Positions 1 through 14,500 of a stretch of DNA of 64,000 bases are shown here, piece after piece. Source of the DNA: Argopecten irradians. Its lineage: Eukaryota; Mollusca; Bivalvia; Pectinida; Pectinidae. The position numbers and the translations under genes were made by a program. The number at the start of each line of letters is the position of its first letter. The stretch's first letter is position 1. Below the pieces are notes generated by a model. The model ran no database searches and was not told the DNA's origin. It saw nothing but the letters and a program-made list of their open reading frames with translations. Location of the stretch: contig NC_091147.1 of NCBI RefSeq assembly GCF_041381155.1, positions 16,839,318 to 16,903,317 on the forward strand, read 5' to 3'.

Positions 1-475
1 ACTCGCATCATACGAGATCATCCATCTTTGTATAAAAAGAAAAAAAAATCAGTTAAAACTCATTGCAACGTTTGACTGGCTACACAGCACAAGAGAAAAC
101 TTATCTTACAAGTTGATAGGGATATCCAACCCTCGTGTAAGATGTTTGTTGTCAATCTGCTGTTAACTAGCCAAAATTTTACATCTGGGTTCATATATCG
201 TTGTCGACTTGACAGACCTACATTCTTTGACACTGATGTTGTAAAATGTGACCACCACCATGATATAATGATAAGGTTTTGATCCAAATATAGTTCTTTG
301 GAATTTACTTTACGAAGGAGGCACCATTTTCCATCTTTATTCAAAAACATCTTCTACCGTTCGAGTGAAAACTAATTAATTTCCGCGAAGTTTAATACCT
401 TGTTGATAGGATATGTATAATATGTTGATGTCATTTTGCCCATGATTCTGTTTTATTTTCGCACTTTTATTCCAG

Positions 476-1414
476 TCGTACAGGCACAAGTGGAATCCGT
501 TGCCAAGCAACAAAACATTTCCATAGAAGACGCCAAGGTATTTTCAAAATACATATCATTTCAATCTATTACCTGAATTAAGTGATAATGATATCATCGG
601 TTTAAAGTATTCTGATAAAAATCCTGGAAGCGGTTAGTATCATTTTGGTTGCTACCAAATTTATGCCTGATCTATCAAGTTCCCAGTAGTTTACAGGGTA
701 AAATATTATCGTTCCAGAAGCGTCTGTTTTGTGATTCTCAACCAACAGGAAAACCAGTCCAGGTTTCCCAGGTGAGTATGTGTTAGCATGATGATATTAT
801 TTATTGGCAAATTAAAGAATTATCTGCCCTTGTGGATAGACATTTGTTGTTACGTCATATTTTCATGAGTTTTACGTCATATAGTCATAGAGAAATCTTA
901 CGTCATATAGTTCAGAGAAAACAAAGTGGGTTTTGCTCACAAAGTAACAACCAATATCTACTCTCAAGGGAGATGAATTTTTATGCACTTAGATAATAAA
1001 CGTTTACTCTTCGATATTATTTCAGCATATTTGTGCACACATGGTTTATCATTGTATTTCTGCAAAGAAAGCATCACTGTTATGTTTCTGTAACACAGTG
1101 GGCTGTATGCTTATTAGCCCTAGATAGTTCTAAAACAATTATCCTCATAGATGATCTTCCGCCATTATTTTGCTCTGCCAGGTACAGTTCTATCGTAATA
1201 AAATAATTGGTAGCCTGCCATATTTTGCGTTCGTAATATGTTCATCAATATGTTGTTTTATATTTTAACGTAAAGGGGTAATCAAAGCCCATTTTAATGT
1301 AAGTATTGTGTTGTTTTGTAGATAGCTGATCTCGTAATGTTTCTATGCTCTCCTGGTGGAGACAGCATGACCGGAACGTCTCTGGTTATGGACGGAGGGA
1401 CTATTGCCAAGTAA
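476..1414 (+). CDS. 3' part of a short-chain dehydrogenase/reductase (3-hydroxybutyrate dehydrogenase-like)
   Basis: Three exons, 476-537, 718-771 and 1322-1414, each flanked by AG and GT and joining in frame (the first enters with two bases of a split codon). Together they encode about 68 residues and end in a TAA stop. The last exon reads IADLVMFLCSPGGDSMTGTS followed by a DGG motif, the C-terminal signature of classical NAD(P)-dependent SDR enzymes. The stretch QPTGKPVQVSQIADLVMFLC resembles the region before the last helix of bacterial and cytosolic 3-hydroxybutyrate dehydrogenases, where a Gln-Pro-Thr-Gly segment is usual. Such enzymes interconvert 3-hydroxybutyrate and acetoacetate; the substrate here is inferred only. 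The Rossmann nucleotide-binding end and the catalytic Tyr-x-x-x-Lys lie upstream of the window, so the gene is partial because of the window edge, not through decay. Confidence 0.8.
805..985. repeat. MITE, copy 1 of a three-copy family
   Basis: Diverged terminal inverted repeats, 'tatctgcccttgtggatag' on the left and the reverse of 'tatctactctcaagggaga' on the right, enclose about 100 bp with 'tacgtcata' repeated inside. It lies in the last intron of the dehydrogenase. The ends match the elements at 25200-25372 and 27188-27392. No coding capacity. Confidence 0.55.
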
Positions 1415-2257
1415 CTAGCGCAGTATAACCGCGTTAACAAATCACTGGAATGGGGCGATTCATTGATAAATATGATATAAAAGGAGGGAAAATATGAATG
1501 CCGGAATTAAAGAAGACACCTACACCGCGATACAACCACCTTACCCTGTGCATAATAACACAAACTGGTTATTGACTGTATACATAGGGCTCTATGGCTG
1601 ACAAAACTATGCGTGGGAAACTTGCAATATGTTCCCATAGTAGATGTTCGATTTCCAGGAATGTCTGTTATATTAAACTGCATTTGATATTTACACAATT
1701 ACAGATATTGCATTCACGATTTTTGTGCATGCTTATGGTTCACTGTCGTTCGATCATGTGGCTACTGTATACAATACAGCCGATCACTAAAACTCGTCAA
1801 GTAGTAATTAGAATGCAGACAGGACTGTGTAAGGAAATTCTAGTGTCGTAACAATATTACAGAAGAAATTATTGACAACAGTTCAGATGGAATATAATAT
1901 TGAACGCATGTATTTTGTTCGTAGCCTGCTCACAGATGGCCTCGATGAGGCGGCGATTTATTTATTCCTACATGTACCAATATACAACGTACCACATATA
2001 CATATACATGTGTATATTAATTTTCATTTAATTTGAAAATCATGTAATTTTTTTGTTGCATTTAACAAATAGCTTCGTTATACTGAATGGAATATAAATT
2101 ACGATATACACATGCTTTATAGATACATTTATTGTAATACAAATCTTAATCGAGATCAGATTTACTGCTTTAGATATTAGAAACTATCTCGGACCAGACG
2201 CTGGTAAAAGTTATTTTCGCTTTTAGGACTCTAAGAAGATGAGGACTAAAGTGTGAT

Positions 2258-2479
2258 ACTGTTAACGTGAAAATTTATGCAAGGGGAGAATTCTCGCCAA
2301 TTACACGACGGTCGCTTGATCGCGAAAATTACCCTCTCGCATAAGATTATGTACATGTATAAACTTAGTTATTAAAAGTATGAAAGTGTATCTATCACGA
2401 AAATAACAACACCGTAAAAGTCTTGTGTGTGTGATTCGCGAAATTAAGCACTCGTGAAAATATACACGTTTACAGTAAC
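2258..2479. repeat. Inverted-repeat element with ACTGT-AACGTG ends
   Basis: The left end 'actgttaacgtgaaaat' mirrors the right end 'cacgtttacagtaa', with 'tcgcgaaa' and 'cgcgaaatta' inside. It resembles the longer CTGTAAACC...CGCGAA elements at 44444-44677 and 60071-60280. A further copy of the left-end sequence ('aaacgtg...tgcaaggggga') follows at about 2510. Confidence 0.45.
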
Positions 2480-4454
2480 GGATGAGACTAAAACTGAAAA
2501 TTGAAATGTAAACGTGTAAATCATGCAAGGGGGAGGTATGGTAATTATGAGAACGAGTTTTGATGTAACTGTCGTAAAATATGACTCCTCCAAGCGAAAA
2601 CAAAACACTAGCTATTCTACCAACGTTTCGAATATGGGACATGATCGATCTATATGTCTAAAAACAAAAACTGATTTGCTCGCAATAAAAAGAAAATGAT
2701 GGTTCACAGCTTTTTCTTCTTTCTTATTCCTCAAAAAAATACAACTTACATTTGGAGATGTTGGTTCTGTATTCTATATACATGTATCTAATCATATTCA
2801 AAAAGTAAATCGAAACTCTGGTCCATCAGAGCCAATTGCATGAGTTGCATTATTAACTAAGGAAATAGGAAGGTCTGTCGATTTCAATTTATGATACTGG
2901 TAATGTGTGTGACAGGTTTTTACTTCCCATTTTCTTTGCTTTTTAAATGATTGAACGAAAGAGGGCGTCAAACAAAATGGAAGATCTTCAGCACACGTAG
3001 ATTCTTGTCTCGGTTTACTGCAGTAAAAAAACTTTTATGGACAAATAACACACGCCAGGAGACTAACATTCACCACTGAAACTGTGAGGGAAATCGTAAT
3101 GATTCCATAGACCTGTACTGTAACAAGGACACAATGCGGCCATCCGTGGGCGGGGGACTCCGAGTAGATACTAGGGATATTATTCAGCTTCGTCAATAAT
3201 CAATGAAATAGGCGATATCGAATACAAATGGTACATTTATATAACTGATGGTGTATAGTGCTGGAAGTCGTTAACACGCCCTGGTGCAGTAATTATAAGT
3301 TGTAACAACATAGAAACAGAATGTGTTCGGCGATATCACCATGCGGAAGCTGGCTTTTCGTACACAATGACTATAAAACATGAAACGTGAAACACGGCGA
3401 ACCTGTTGTGCTGTATTATACAAAATGACTCTGTAAATATCATAGAGGACTGACCATAACTATTAAACGTTGGTCGCTTTATTAATGTTTCAGATATAAA
3501 TATTCATCAAGGATTGTATGCGGTTATATAGTGGTCAATGATTACCGTGGGGATTGTTATCAGGGACGTGACCAATGGAAACTACCGCCGGGTATAGTTA
3601 CCGTGGAACCATAATACATCATTTATATCTCCGGGAAATATTATCTTCATTTTTATACTACAGCAGGCATGAACCAATTCCTTTAGGTCATTTCAGGATA
3701 AGTGACCGATTTTGTATCGCAACCGCAGCACATATCAACCATCGACGGGCTCAGTTGTTCATAAGCTGGTTAGACCAATCTTAGTTTAATGTCAATTAAA
3801 TCAAAATAAAATTACTTCTGTTGAACTTTTTATAGAAAATTAAAAAGCGTTATAAGTATTCTATTCTCTGCCTACTTATTGATTTAAGATACTAGTATAA
3901 TCACAGGTTTTGCAGGAGGTGAGAAATGAAAATTCACTATGTTATTAAATTAGTCACCTTTTATACGAGAAATGAAATCGAAACATTGATTTACTTGTGA
4001 AAACTACTGAATAAGAAGATAAGGCCCTGGTGTACAGAAAGAGTAAGCAGTCTTTGTTTCATCACCGATATCCAGCTTACGCAACTAAGAAACCGTACGC
4101 GTACAGCCGGTTAATTTCGAGGAGAAGTTTTTCCGCGATTTTACGGGACATTACCATAGTCGCAAAAATGATCCGCGAAATCTTAAGAAATGTTTGAATC
4201 GTATAATTATATCCTAATAGCCGAATCTCGAAATTTTAAAACCGCTAAATCTATATATTTGAAAAATCCATTGTAGTCCAAATCGCGAAAATTAGGTGAT
4301 TAAAGTCATATTACAAACTGGATAAAAAAGTATGATCTGTTTATCAGAAAATGTCCTAGCTTTATTGAGTAGAAAATAAGATCCAAAACCTTATAAACAA
4401 CACTGCCATTTAACTGTGTGGCGTATACAGTCTAACACAACCTCGGGCAATTTT

Positions 4455-4681
4455 TTGTTTGGTTTGTTTTAGTATTACGTCCTATTAACAGCCAGGGTCA
4501 TGTAATGACGTGCCAGGTTTGTTGGTGGAGGAAAGCTGGAGTACCCAGAGTAAAACTACAGACCAGCGGTTAGTACCGTACCTAGCAACTGCCCCTCATG
4601 TCATTCGAACAAGGGACCCAGAGGTGTAGAGCTTATGCTAATATATGGGGACATCTTAACCACTCTGCCACCGCGACCCTA
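4455..4681 (-). repeat. tRNA-derived SINE
   Basis: On the minus strand the element begins at about 4681 with a tRNA-like head: 'tggcagagtggttaag' fits an A box of the Leu/Ser type and 'gttcgaatgac' fits a B box. It ends near 4455 with the tail 'tgttaataggacgtaatact' followed by 'aaacaaaccaaacaaa'. The tail, read on the plus strand as 'cgtcctattaacagccaggg', is also present in the repeat at 17843-18102, so two repeat families share a 3' end. Not an intact tRNA gene: the acceptor stem and anticodon arm are not conserved. Confidence 0.7.
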
Positions 4682-5542
4682 AAACTCGGACAAAGCCTGT
4701 AATGCGACCGATGTTTTACTTTTGATTTTACTCTTCTCGAGTTAATGGGCATCGCTGTAACGAGGTCAGCATTTGTTAAAAGAACAATAAAAAGTAATGT
4801 TGCCATGACAATATATATTTATCCCAATTACTATGCATTGTTCAATTTAGGCACTATATATTATGTCATAAAGATATGCATGACTCAATATGTAATGGTT
4901 ATTAGCTTCCGTGAATGGAGACAAGAAACTGATCACATCTGAATAGAGATAGAAAGTTATTTAATAAAAAACGTTCCCCAAAGAATGGCAGTTACGTATT
5001 TATCGTATCTATGATATCTAAACTCCAATAAGATAATTTTCAAATTTTGAAAACACTCGCTATTACTGGCGTCTTATCAAATTTGAAAATATACAAACGA
5101 TTTGATAAACATTATAAGCAACAGTCACTTCTTGGGGAACATCCAGATCTATATACGACTGATCACAATTCTGTCTCGTACATTTAACTGGCATTTACAC
5201 TATACCTGTATGACGAACAAAGCACACTACGAACGCAATATATTACATATGCACATAACTTTCAAACTAATCTACATTTCATTTGCAGAAAGGTCAAACT
5301 CCCAAATTTGTTAATGTTTTATATTGCTGAATCACCCCGTAAAGTGAATCCTTCTATTGACCTCATCTCTCCGCGCCTGTCGATGTAATTTACATATCGC
5401 TCTAACCACATTGACAGCTGGCCCAATAAAGTCATCATATTCATCGCCATTTACATACGGATGTAAGGCTGTGTTAAATATGGACGAACAGACGGGGAAT
5501 TAAAAATAACGGTGTGACAAAGGATGCGGTAATTAATTAAAG

Positions 5543-8500
5543 ATGGCGCGGTGTGGAGGACCAGGCCTGGTGCTGTGTCTAACAGTATGGAATGGAGTGT
5601 TTCTCTCGTCTGCTACACACCAACAGGTAACGTTTTATCTATTTCACAAAACATAGCAACAGTTAGATTCATAAATTAGATAATGTCATTTACTTTCCGT
5701 CTATTTCACTGTACATAACAACAGTTAAATACATAAAGTAGATCATGTCTCTTACTTACCATATACTAAGTATTTCACAATACATAATACACCAACAGTT
5801 TTATATATAAGGTAACAGATGTAGATCTGTGAGACTTACTACGTCTATGGTAGATTCTTACTTAAACAAATTTCCTATTTAAGACCAATGATTTATATTT
5901 GAGACAGAATGAAATCGTGACAAATTTGTGTCATCATTGTTTTTCTTCTTAAACATTGTCAACATTGAGGGAGTCAGACTTTCTTCAATGTTCTATTGAA
6001 GACCCGTCTCGGGTTATATTTCAATGCTTTGGTCGTAAGTTACGTACTGGTATATCTAGCTAGCTGACATGTTTATTTTGATTATTCCGTGACAGTTAAT
6101 GCCCAGCGTTGTTTATCACATTAAATAGTATAATACAAAGGTTTCTGACACTGACACAAACCTTAAGGAGCTTTTACTTAAATTCTTAATGATATTATTC
6201 CAATGTCACGTTTCATACATTTTTGAAAATTTAATATTCATATATTATATAATAAATCTTTTAATTTCCATATCTCTTTGTAATTTCGTATTTGCGTGAA
6301 TTAATTAGGAACCATCTGCTTAATTGATAAACAGGTACGTTGCCCATAAATTATTTTAAGTCTTGTTTATACACTGTAATTGTACTCGTGGAAAATAACA
6401 CGTTTCATTGATAAACATGCAATGCACACGTGTAATATGGTGGACGCGTCTCTATCAATATCTAAATCCTACAAGATAGCCCCTTGTTACTTTAAACATA
6501 GTTGTTTGTTTAGTTTTACATATTATACTTTTATTTGTTCACCGATTTAGTACACTGTTTGAAAGGATGTAATATTCATAATTAATTCTTTCTAATATGA
6601 TATATCGCTTATTTTATCATATAATATATACGACTAAATGATTCCTTAATATGGTGGTATGTAATTGTCATGAATATAATTTTACATTTTCATATACAGA
6701 AAATGTAATAGTTAATTGCTTTCTCTATGTTAATGTTTAGCCAGTTTAAGTTAAATGTTTCATATACAATAGTGTATTAATTAAGGCCTTGGTGTATGTT
6801 AATTTTAACTGTTTGACGTGACAGTGAATCCTTTCACACACACGGACAAATAATTCAGGTATGGACGGCCTCAGATAGTATCATTGTCCACTCATCTCGG
6901 GTCTAAAACCGTTCATGTGTGTTTACACGTTATGCAGCTGTCCATAAACAATAAAATGACTAATATTGACTATTATTGAAATGAAACCACATATCTCTGT
7001 CTCTGTTTACTTCCTTGTTTGTTAAACGTGCTCATTCTAATATTGTAAATCAACTGACGGGTTTTAAAATACGTATCTGGGATCAACCAAATGATTGTTT
7101 TAAAGTAAAATTAATTTTCGTGGATACTTCTAAAACCTTAACCTTATTACACTGAAACCTAGCTAAGGCTGGTTGATATTAAATATTGTGATTTGCTATC
7201 TACTCCATCAGTGGCGGACCAGCGTCCATTCTACACGCGTGAGAATTATTATACCCAATCCTGATGTCTAACTACCCATAGTAACACTATCTGTACTCTG
7301 ATCACTACAGCACCTCGTGAAATGTTTTCTCAGACAATATTCCTTCCCCTCACCCCCATTCTTATCGACATGCTCCTAATTTAAACTGGAGGTGACCCGC
7401 GTGTCACGTTATTACCACTGGAGTAAGTTACGCCCTGCTTTATTATTTTCTGAAATAACATTTGTATTCAGCATACAGGCCTTAGGATAGGCTATTTTCA
7501 GTTGCCTGAAATTAAAAAGACGTTTTCCTACTTGCTATTGCCATTACGAAAAATATCAGTTTTTTATTTTTCCCCATTCTATTGAGATATATTGAAAAAT
7601 TTGTTTTCCTGTGTGTGTTATCGCCATAAGAGAATATTAGTTTTTATCTATTTTTTTTTTCATTTTGTTGAGACATGTTTAAAGTTTAACTATGGTCATA
7701 CCGCATCCTCTTGTCAATTGTACTCTACTGTATAACATGAAATTTCGTGTGGTACTTTCTTTCATGGTTTGGGACCTTCAATTTATATCATGAATAGACC
7801 TACTGGTATTCCTTGTTAGCCGATAGAACAATACTATATTAAACATAATTTGTTCCATAGCAACTGCGAAAACAACGAATTTCTACAGAACGAATATTTT
7901 ATGCATTTTACAGTATAATGGATGAGCTTAACAGATTTCATACAAAATCAAATAAAATGTACAAACAAATACTTCTGTCACATACAAGGTCGCGAATCTG
8001 TTCATACAAGGCCACAAATAAAAGGTCATGTAATATCAGACTGAAAAACGAGATGTTTCATCCAAAGACGATTGGTATAGACGTTGGGGACAGAGATAAA
8101 TGTCTCCTTTGATACTGTGTCTGTACAATAAACATCCCTCTGTGATGGATGCTCCACAGATTCTTTCCGGTGGTGGAATTTGAACTCCTTTCCTTCTCTG
8201 TCACCGTTATCCTTGAGCTTGATATGTTTTTGACGTTTCATGTTTTGTCTCCATTATAAGAGTGTTTTCTGAAGTGCCGGTATATTATTTATTATTGAAG
8301 ATATTTCACATAGAAATTGTCATAAAATTGCTTCAGTGTCGACAAGATTAATGGAAAGACAATCAAACATTGTGGTTTTAACATTACTGTGTCTGTTTAT
8401 GACGCACGTCTCGTGCGATCCTGTTACACGTGCACGTGGAGATATATTTAGATATATGTCAGGTTCTTATTCAGCGATGTTGAGTTCGCAGACAGTGAAT

Positions 8501-11500
8501 GACAGATTATATCAAACATTTTTCAGGGTACTCCATTATTTACATTGTAAGTGTTGTCGACCTTTGTTATCAAATGTTCTGTTCTGTTGTCGACCTTTGT
8601 TATCAAATGTTCTGTTCTCTGGGCGGCTTCAATATATCAATCATATTTTCAATAAAATAGGTTTTTTTTTCTATTTCTTTACCACTTACTCAAGTTTTAT
8701 TTATTTTCATTCTTATTCCGATCAGGGCACATTTAGCGCGCAATGCGTTCAATATAGACAATTAGCGATTTCATACAAATGTTTACTTTTCCGTGGCTTA
8801 GTTTAAAGGCACAATTCACTCAGGCTAATTCTTTTACATATCCAAGAAGCAAAATATGGCATAAATGTATTGTTCTACATTCCTTATGAAATATAAAACA
8901 TAAAATATGTATGCTGTACCCATATCCGAGCCAAAGTCACGCACGTTAAACAAATGAACTACATAACCACTGTGGAGATGATAAAATAAGTTTTTAGACA
9001 AGACAATTTACCTTATATGGTGAACACTCTACTGTCAGAGCGATTTGAACAGTTCTAGACTAAAGTAGCATTACTCTACGAGCAAGGGTCAGGGTTCGGC
9101 ATACAAGATGTTTGACCACAATGTGTAATGGCGGACAGCGAGCGAGTTTGAACATTTCACACGCATTTCACCATAATGGGCTTTTCTGGCATACCACAGT
9201 AAAACCGACTGATCTAATTTCCATTAGAACTGGGTCTTTTCCGATCTATGTACAAATTTTAATGTTCTCTTAGACTGAATTGTCTCTTTAAGCTTTATCG
9301 TTAATTTCATATTTAAATATAAAAGTTTGTTTTAGATGTAGATGTACTTAGATTTAAAGATCTGGTTGCTGATGAAGGGGAGGCCGCTTATTCCTCGAAC
9401 CAATTTATTCGGCTATCTACTTCTTTATAATTGATTTTAAATAGTCTTTTTTGCTTCTGCGTTAAGCTATTGGATGTTGTTGTTATGGTTAGGTAAATAC
9501 TAATGTCAACATTAATATATTCATGTTTTATCTGCACAGTGATTGTTAGTACTTTCAATTTATTTTGTAAACAAAAAACAATCTTGTTGAAGATAGACCA
9601 CGGTACACTTGTCCTGTGTGCGGAATAACCTTTGAAGTCATATTGAAGCAACACAGTTTAACTGTTTAGTGCTGTTAATGTGTTTTATGATAGTCTACAA
9701 AATTTCTTTCCTTTGGTAACGCCAATATCACCATTTTGATAAAAATTTCGCGAGCGACTAAGGTGGGTATGTAAACATTTCGTAAAATGCACATACTGAT
9801 AGTTTAAGCTTTTAACACTGGAATCCGTGATTATTCGCTTAAATCTCGATTTTTTATTTTGAGAAACTGGCTACACGGAAGTTAGTAAATCAAGAAGGCA
9901 CGATGGCTGTCTCTGCGTCTTGACAATTCTGAAATGTCAACTCTATGATACAATATATATCAAATACCAAGGAGCTATATTCTCCTTTGGGTATCGTCAT
10001 AACAGCATTATATAAGTACTTTTCTGAGGAGTGGATGTCAATAAACTTGAAACATAATAACGAGGGACGTTACTCAGGTCGGTTAGGTTCTTTTTAGGAT
10101 TGTGAACTGCTCTCAAGGGGAAGTTTGTCTTTCTGTCACATGGAGATTTCTGTACAGTTTAGTTTTTTTTATCTATTTACAGGCTAAAAAGGTCTTCAGA
10201 GTTACAGTGAAGGAGGTGAGTAGAGTATATCACTTAATGCAAACCTGTCTAAGCGACCACCTGTGTATAATCGTCACCTGTGTATAAAGACCACCTATTT
10301 AATAAGATCACTTTGTCCGACATTGTCAATTTTAACACAACTGGACATTTGTATACAGCAGATTGGATATAAAGGTAACAATTTCTTGGCTCTTTGGGTG
10401 GTCTTTATAGACAGGTTTAACTCAAATGTCTTATTTAATTCGAAATATTTTTTGTTGGTCCCAGCTATACACAAACTCTTTATTAGTTCCTCAAGAAAAT
10501 TTACTAAAAGAACATTAGGATAACTCGAAGTTTTATCACATGTCAGCCTAGTTCGAGATAATTATTAGTCTGATTGTAATAGTATTTCATAGAATTCGAA
10601 ATTTCTTTCATCAGATTTAGTTGTGTTATGTAAACACAAAACTCGAAAAAGTTAAAACTATTTATTATTAACATATTTATTTAATTTTCAAAAAAATGTT
10701 TGTAACTCCAGTGATCTAAAGAAATACCGTAAACAAACATATTTAGTGCTATTTAGGCGCTAAATATTTATCGCTATTTAGGCGCTTCATATTGAGCGTT
10801 AGTTAGGCACTACATATTTCTCGCTATTTAGGCGTTAGCGAAATATGATTCGGTAATTGTATTTTGTATATTGTATAACTCTGGTCTATACTAGCCGCAA
10901 TATACCGCTCGACTAGAGAGAACTTTTCTTTATCTCTATCAGTTGAGCGTCACACTAGTTATCCAGAAGTTCGTTCCCTGGCAGAGGAAGTGATTAGATT
11001 TATCATAAATCCTGCACACTATTACATATATCATCATGGTGATCGTGCGAATTCAGCATTGCGCAAATCAGTTCAAAATTCGTTTTTCGCTAAATTTTGC
11101 TTGTGCTATAATAAATTATTTAAACAGTTGTATTTTCTCGAGATTTACATTTATGTGTTTTATGAATCTGTATAAGAGGGGTAAATCAATATTGTTATAA
11201 ACTATTGGACCTGAGATATTCCACTTGGTCCGGATGTAATAGACCTGGTGTCTAGGATTAGGAGGTTTGTATCATTGATACTCAAGGGGAAATTTATCAT
11301 AAACGCACGTCACTAGCCATTTTTCATGTCACTTGTCATAACAGTGCTAAAATTGATTATACAATAATACAGTTTCCATATGTGGACGATCGATAGTTCT
11401 CTCTTTGTGTGTGATTGTGTATAGTTTTAGGTTTATGTCAGTTTATGTTACCCTCATAATTAAGCTCTGTCTAAAATGCCAATATTTTGCTGATTACATA

Positions 11501-14500
11501 ATACTGAAATTGCTTTTGTTTTTGTGTACTTTTATATTGGAAAGTAAGCTCGTTAACATTTATATCTCAATGAAAATATTTTTGTTGGTTATATTTAAAC
11601 ATAATAAAGGTTGATGTTGCCGGTTTTATATTGGCAAACATGCCTTTAGCGATGATGAGCACTTGTCTGTATTGGACTGGATACAGCATGTCAAACAGGA
11701 TTAAGATTTTTGCGTGAAGCTGGAAGGAAAGGATGGTGATGATGTCAGATAGCAGCTACTCATTTATCATTTTGTAAAATGATATTTCAAATAATGCCAT
11801 TGTTTCTTTGAAAAGTTAATATCAATATTACAAATGTGTTGTAAGTATGGGTAATAGAAGATGCCAAATAAGAAAACCTTATAGAATTGCAGGTAACTAT
11901 ACCTCAAATATCTTACTAATATGCTTATATGTTAATGTTGCAGGAGACGCCGTATATATTTCAGACGCCAGGGGCATCCGAGGGACCAAACAATTTCCAG
12001 GGATTATTGATAGATATACTTCACAGAGTTTCCAAAATACTTGACGTTCAGTTCTCGTTAAATCACGTCGGCGATAACGCTTTCGGCGAGAGGAGTGATG
12101 ACGGGTCCTGGACGGGCATGATTGGTGAACTCCAAAGAAACGTATGTTAAACTTACTCAAGTACAAAATTGATTCCCAGAAAACTAACATACACAATTAC
12201 TTTTGCATAAAATTTATAAATTAACAGCTATGGTAAAAATGAAAAGATATTTAGAAGGTTGTATAGTTAATCTATTAATACAATTTAACCATTTGTGTTA
12301 AATGAATTCACAGACAGAACAATACGAGGGTTTCGACGTGAGTAAAGTACTATTTTCCGTTGATCAATCCCACCATCCGGTTGTTGTGACGTCACAAAAA
12401 AATCACACCAAAATATGTCGTCAAAATCACCGTAAGGCGAAATTATTCGACGGTCAATCATACTTGATCAACGTCGAGAGTAAGATAGTGCTTAATCATT
12501 TTCGACAATCCTTGTGCGGCCCTCCTCGAATGCCGCCCATAGACCGTCCTGTCACTTCCACGGCAACCGATTCTAATGTTGTTTCCAAGAAAAATATATA
12601 CATATTAGACAATATCTCATTGAGAATACCTTTAATTTATAGCATTGAATATCATTCAATTTTAATACAATAGGTAGCTTTGATACTTATTTATTCCTTA
12701 ACTTCCAAACGTGCTTCTCTTGTATGCAAACTGTTCTGTGTAATTTAATCACCTGTATATTTTTCAAAGGTGAAATATTTTTGTGTGTATTGAAAACCAT
12801 TCGCTTTATTCAGGAATCAGACATAGCGGCCGGACCCTTGACCGTCACGGCTGACCGGGCACGTATTGTAGATTTCTCCCAGCCATTCTCTAACATGGGA
12901 CTAAGGATATTGATGAAGCGACCAGACGCCACACCGACCTCCAGCGACCAGGTGGCGCTGTTTGTACTTCCGTTCAGTGTTGGTGTTTGGATCATTATCC
13001 TCGTCACTGTCGCTGGGTTGTATATCCTAGTATATCTTAATCGAAGGTTCGTAACTTATTAAATAAGCTTATATCTGATGTGAGTAGTACTCACTGAGTA
13101 CAGTATCATTTTCTCTGAAGCCTTGTTATAACAAATTTTCCATAAACTAGACGTTAATCATTATTGTTCTCTAAAGTTTTCAAAATCTAATGTTTTTAGG
13201 ATGGCAGTTTTCGTTATCTACGGAACCTCTGTGAAATAAAGAGCAATTTTTGAGTGAAACAATGACACTCCTCTTTGTTGCTTTTGACATCACAATAACA
13301 TCAGGTTTAATATTAATCAAAGATTGGCGATTTTTTTATTTTGAAATATGGTCGACACGTTGATCTCACAGAATATTATTGACATGAGGAATGGTTTGAT
13401 CTTGATGCTGCTAATTCTTACAACAAATTTGTCTATATTTCAGGTTTAATCCGAGAGAGAAACCGTTCACTAACGAGGGCAGTTACGATTATGAGTGCAG
13501 CTTAGCATTACATGGTATGTATGTCAAAAAAGGCTGCCATTTTGTTGTGTTGATATATATTCATACAGCTGTGATCACCTTATTTGTTATGGTAAGACGA
13601 TAAAGATGGCATAATCGCTGAAGTTTATGGCGATACTGATTTTATCATATCTAATTGTTATAATGATAACAATGGAATTGAAGTAGCCAATTTTTAATTA
13701 TTAAATCTTTTTATATAGAGATTTAGCAAAATCATTCTTTTTATAGTGATACTAATTGTTATTGCAAAGCTTGGTGTCTTTAAGGGTGGACATTTCAATT
13801 TGTTTGATATGTATGTTTGTGATGATGTATGTATGTATTTTAAATATGTGACACTTTAATAAAATATATCGTATCCTATTCTATATCTTATAATGTATTA
13901 AAGTATTAATCGTTAATTAGGGCCTGCTATTGAGTATAAGTTGGTGTTAACAGAGGGTATCGTGGAATCTTTGATCTGCATATTCTCCAATCAAGAATTA
14001 AAGACTTGCAATATAAGATCTAAACAACTCTGCGTTTTGTGCGTTATGGTCATCAACATTAACAGGCACCCATTCTAATAACTTATCTGTTTTGTTTCAT
14101 ATAAGAATTATCTTGTATGTTTGATATTATGATTTTTTTAATAATTTTATCACTGCAATGAAAATTATTAATCCTTATTGGAACAATTTTCGATCGTGAT
14201 TTATTCATCATATACAGACAAAATAAATGAGAGAGACAGGCGTTTGACTTTCTGTCATGCAAGAACGCGAAAAAAAGCGTATGTAGAATCCTTAAAGCTG
14301 ACAATGCAAGTTAAAATTATTAACATGATTTTTTTTTAAATAAGTATACTCGTTTTTCCAAGAATCGTTTATGAGACATTCCCCGGTTGAGGACAGCCAT
14401 TTTTGTTTTACATTCCGACGACTCACCGACCCCTATATAAAGCGCGTGAATCGACACACGTGCGCTCATTCATGTACCTATACACCTAGCAGTCCACAGG

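Larger units (their letters stand above)
1415..5542. other. Intergenic region between the dehydrogenase and the glutamate receptor
   Basis: No coding sequence supported. It contains an inverted-repeat element at 2258-2479 and a tRNA-derived SINE on the minus strand at 4455-4681. A CGCGA-rich stretch at about 4100-4300 looks like a worn member of the CGCGAA family. The last few hundred bases before 5543 should hold the receptor promoter and 5' UTR, but no clear TATA box was seen. Confidence 0.5.

Noticed and set aside
4600-4681. Possible tRNA-Leu/Ser gene on the minus strand
   Set aside because: Only the A and B boxes are preserved and the sequence runs into a SINE body and tail; it is a SINE head.
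8351-8527. Assignment of the secreted exon to the CpeT-like family
   Set aside because: Only a short MSGSYS-type stretch is suggestive and no downstream exon with family motifs was found.
12302-12673. About 120-codon frame inside the glutamate receptor
   Set aside because: It lies wholly in an intron whose flanking exons join perfectly within a conserved motif, and no domain is recognisable.
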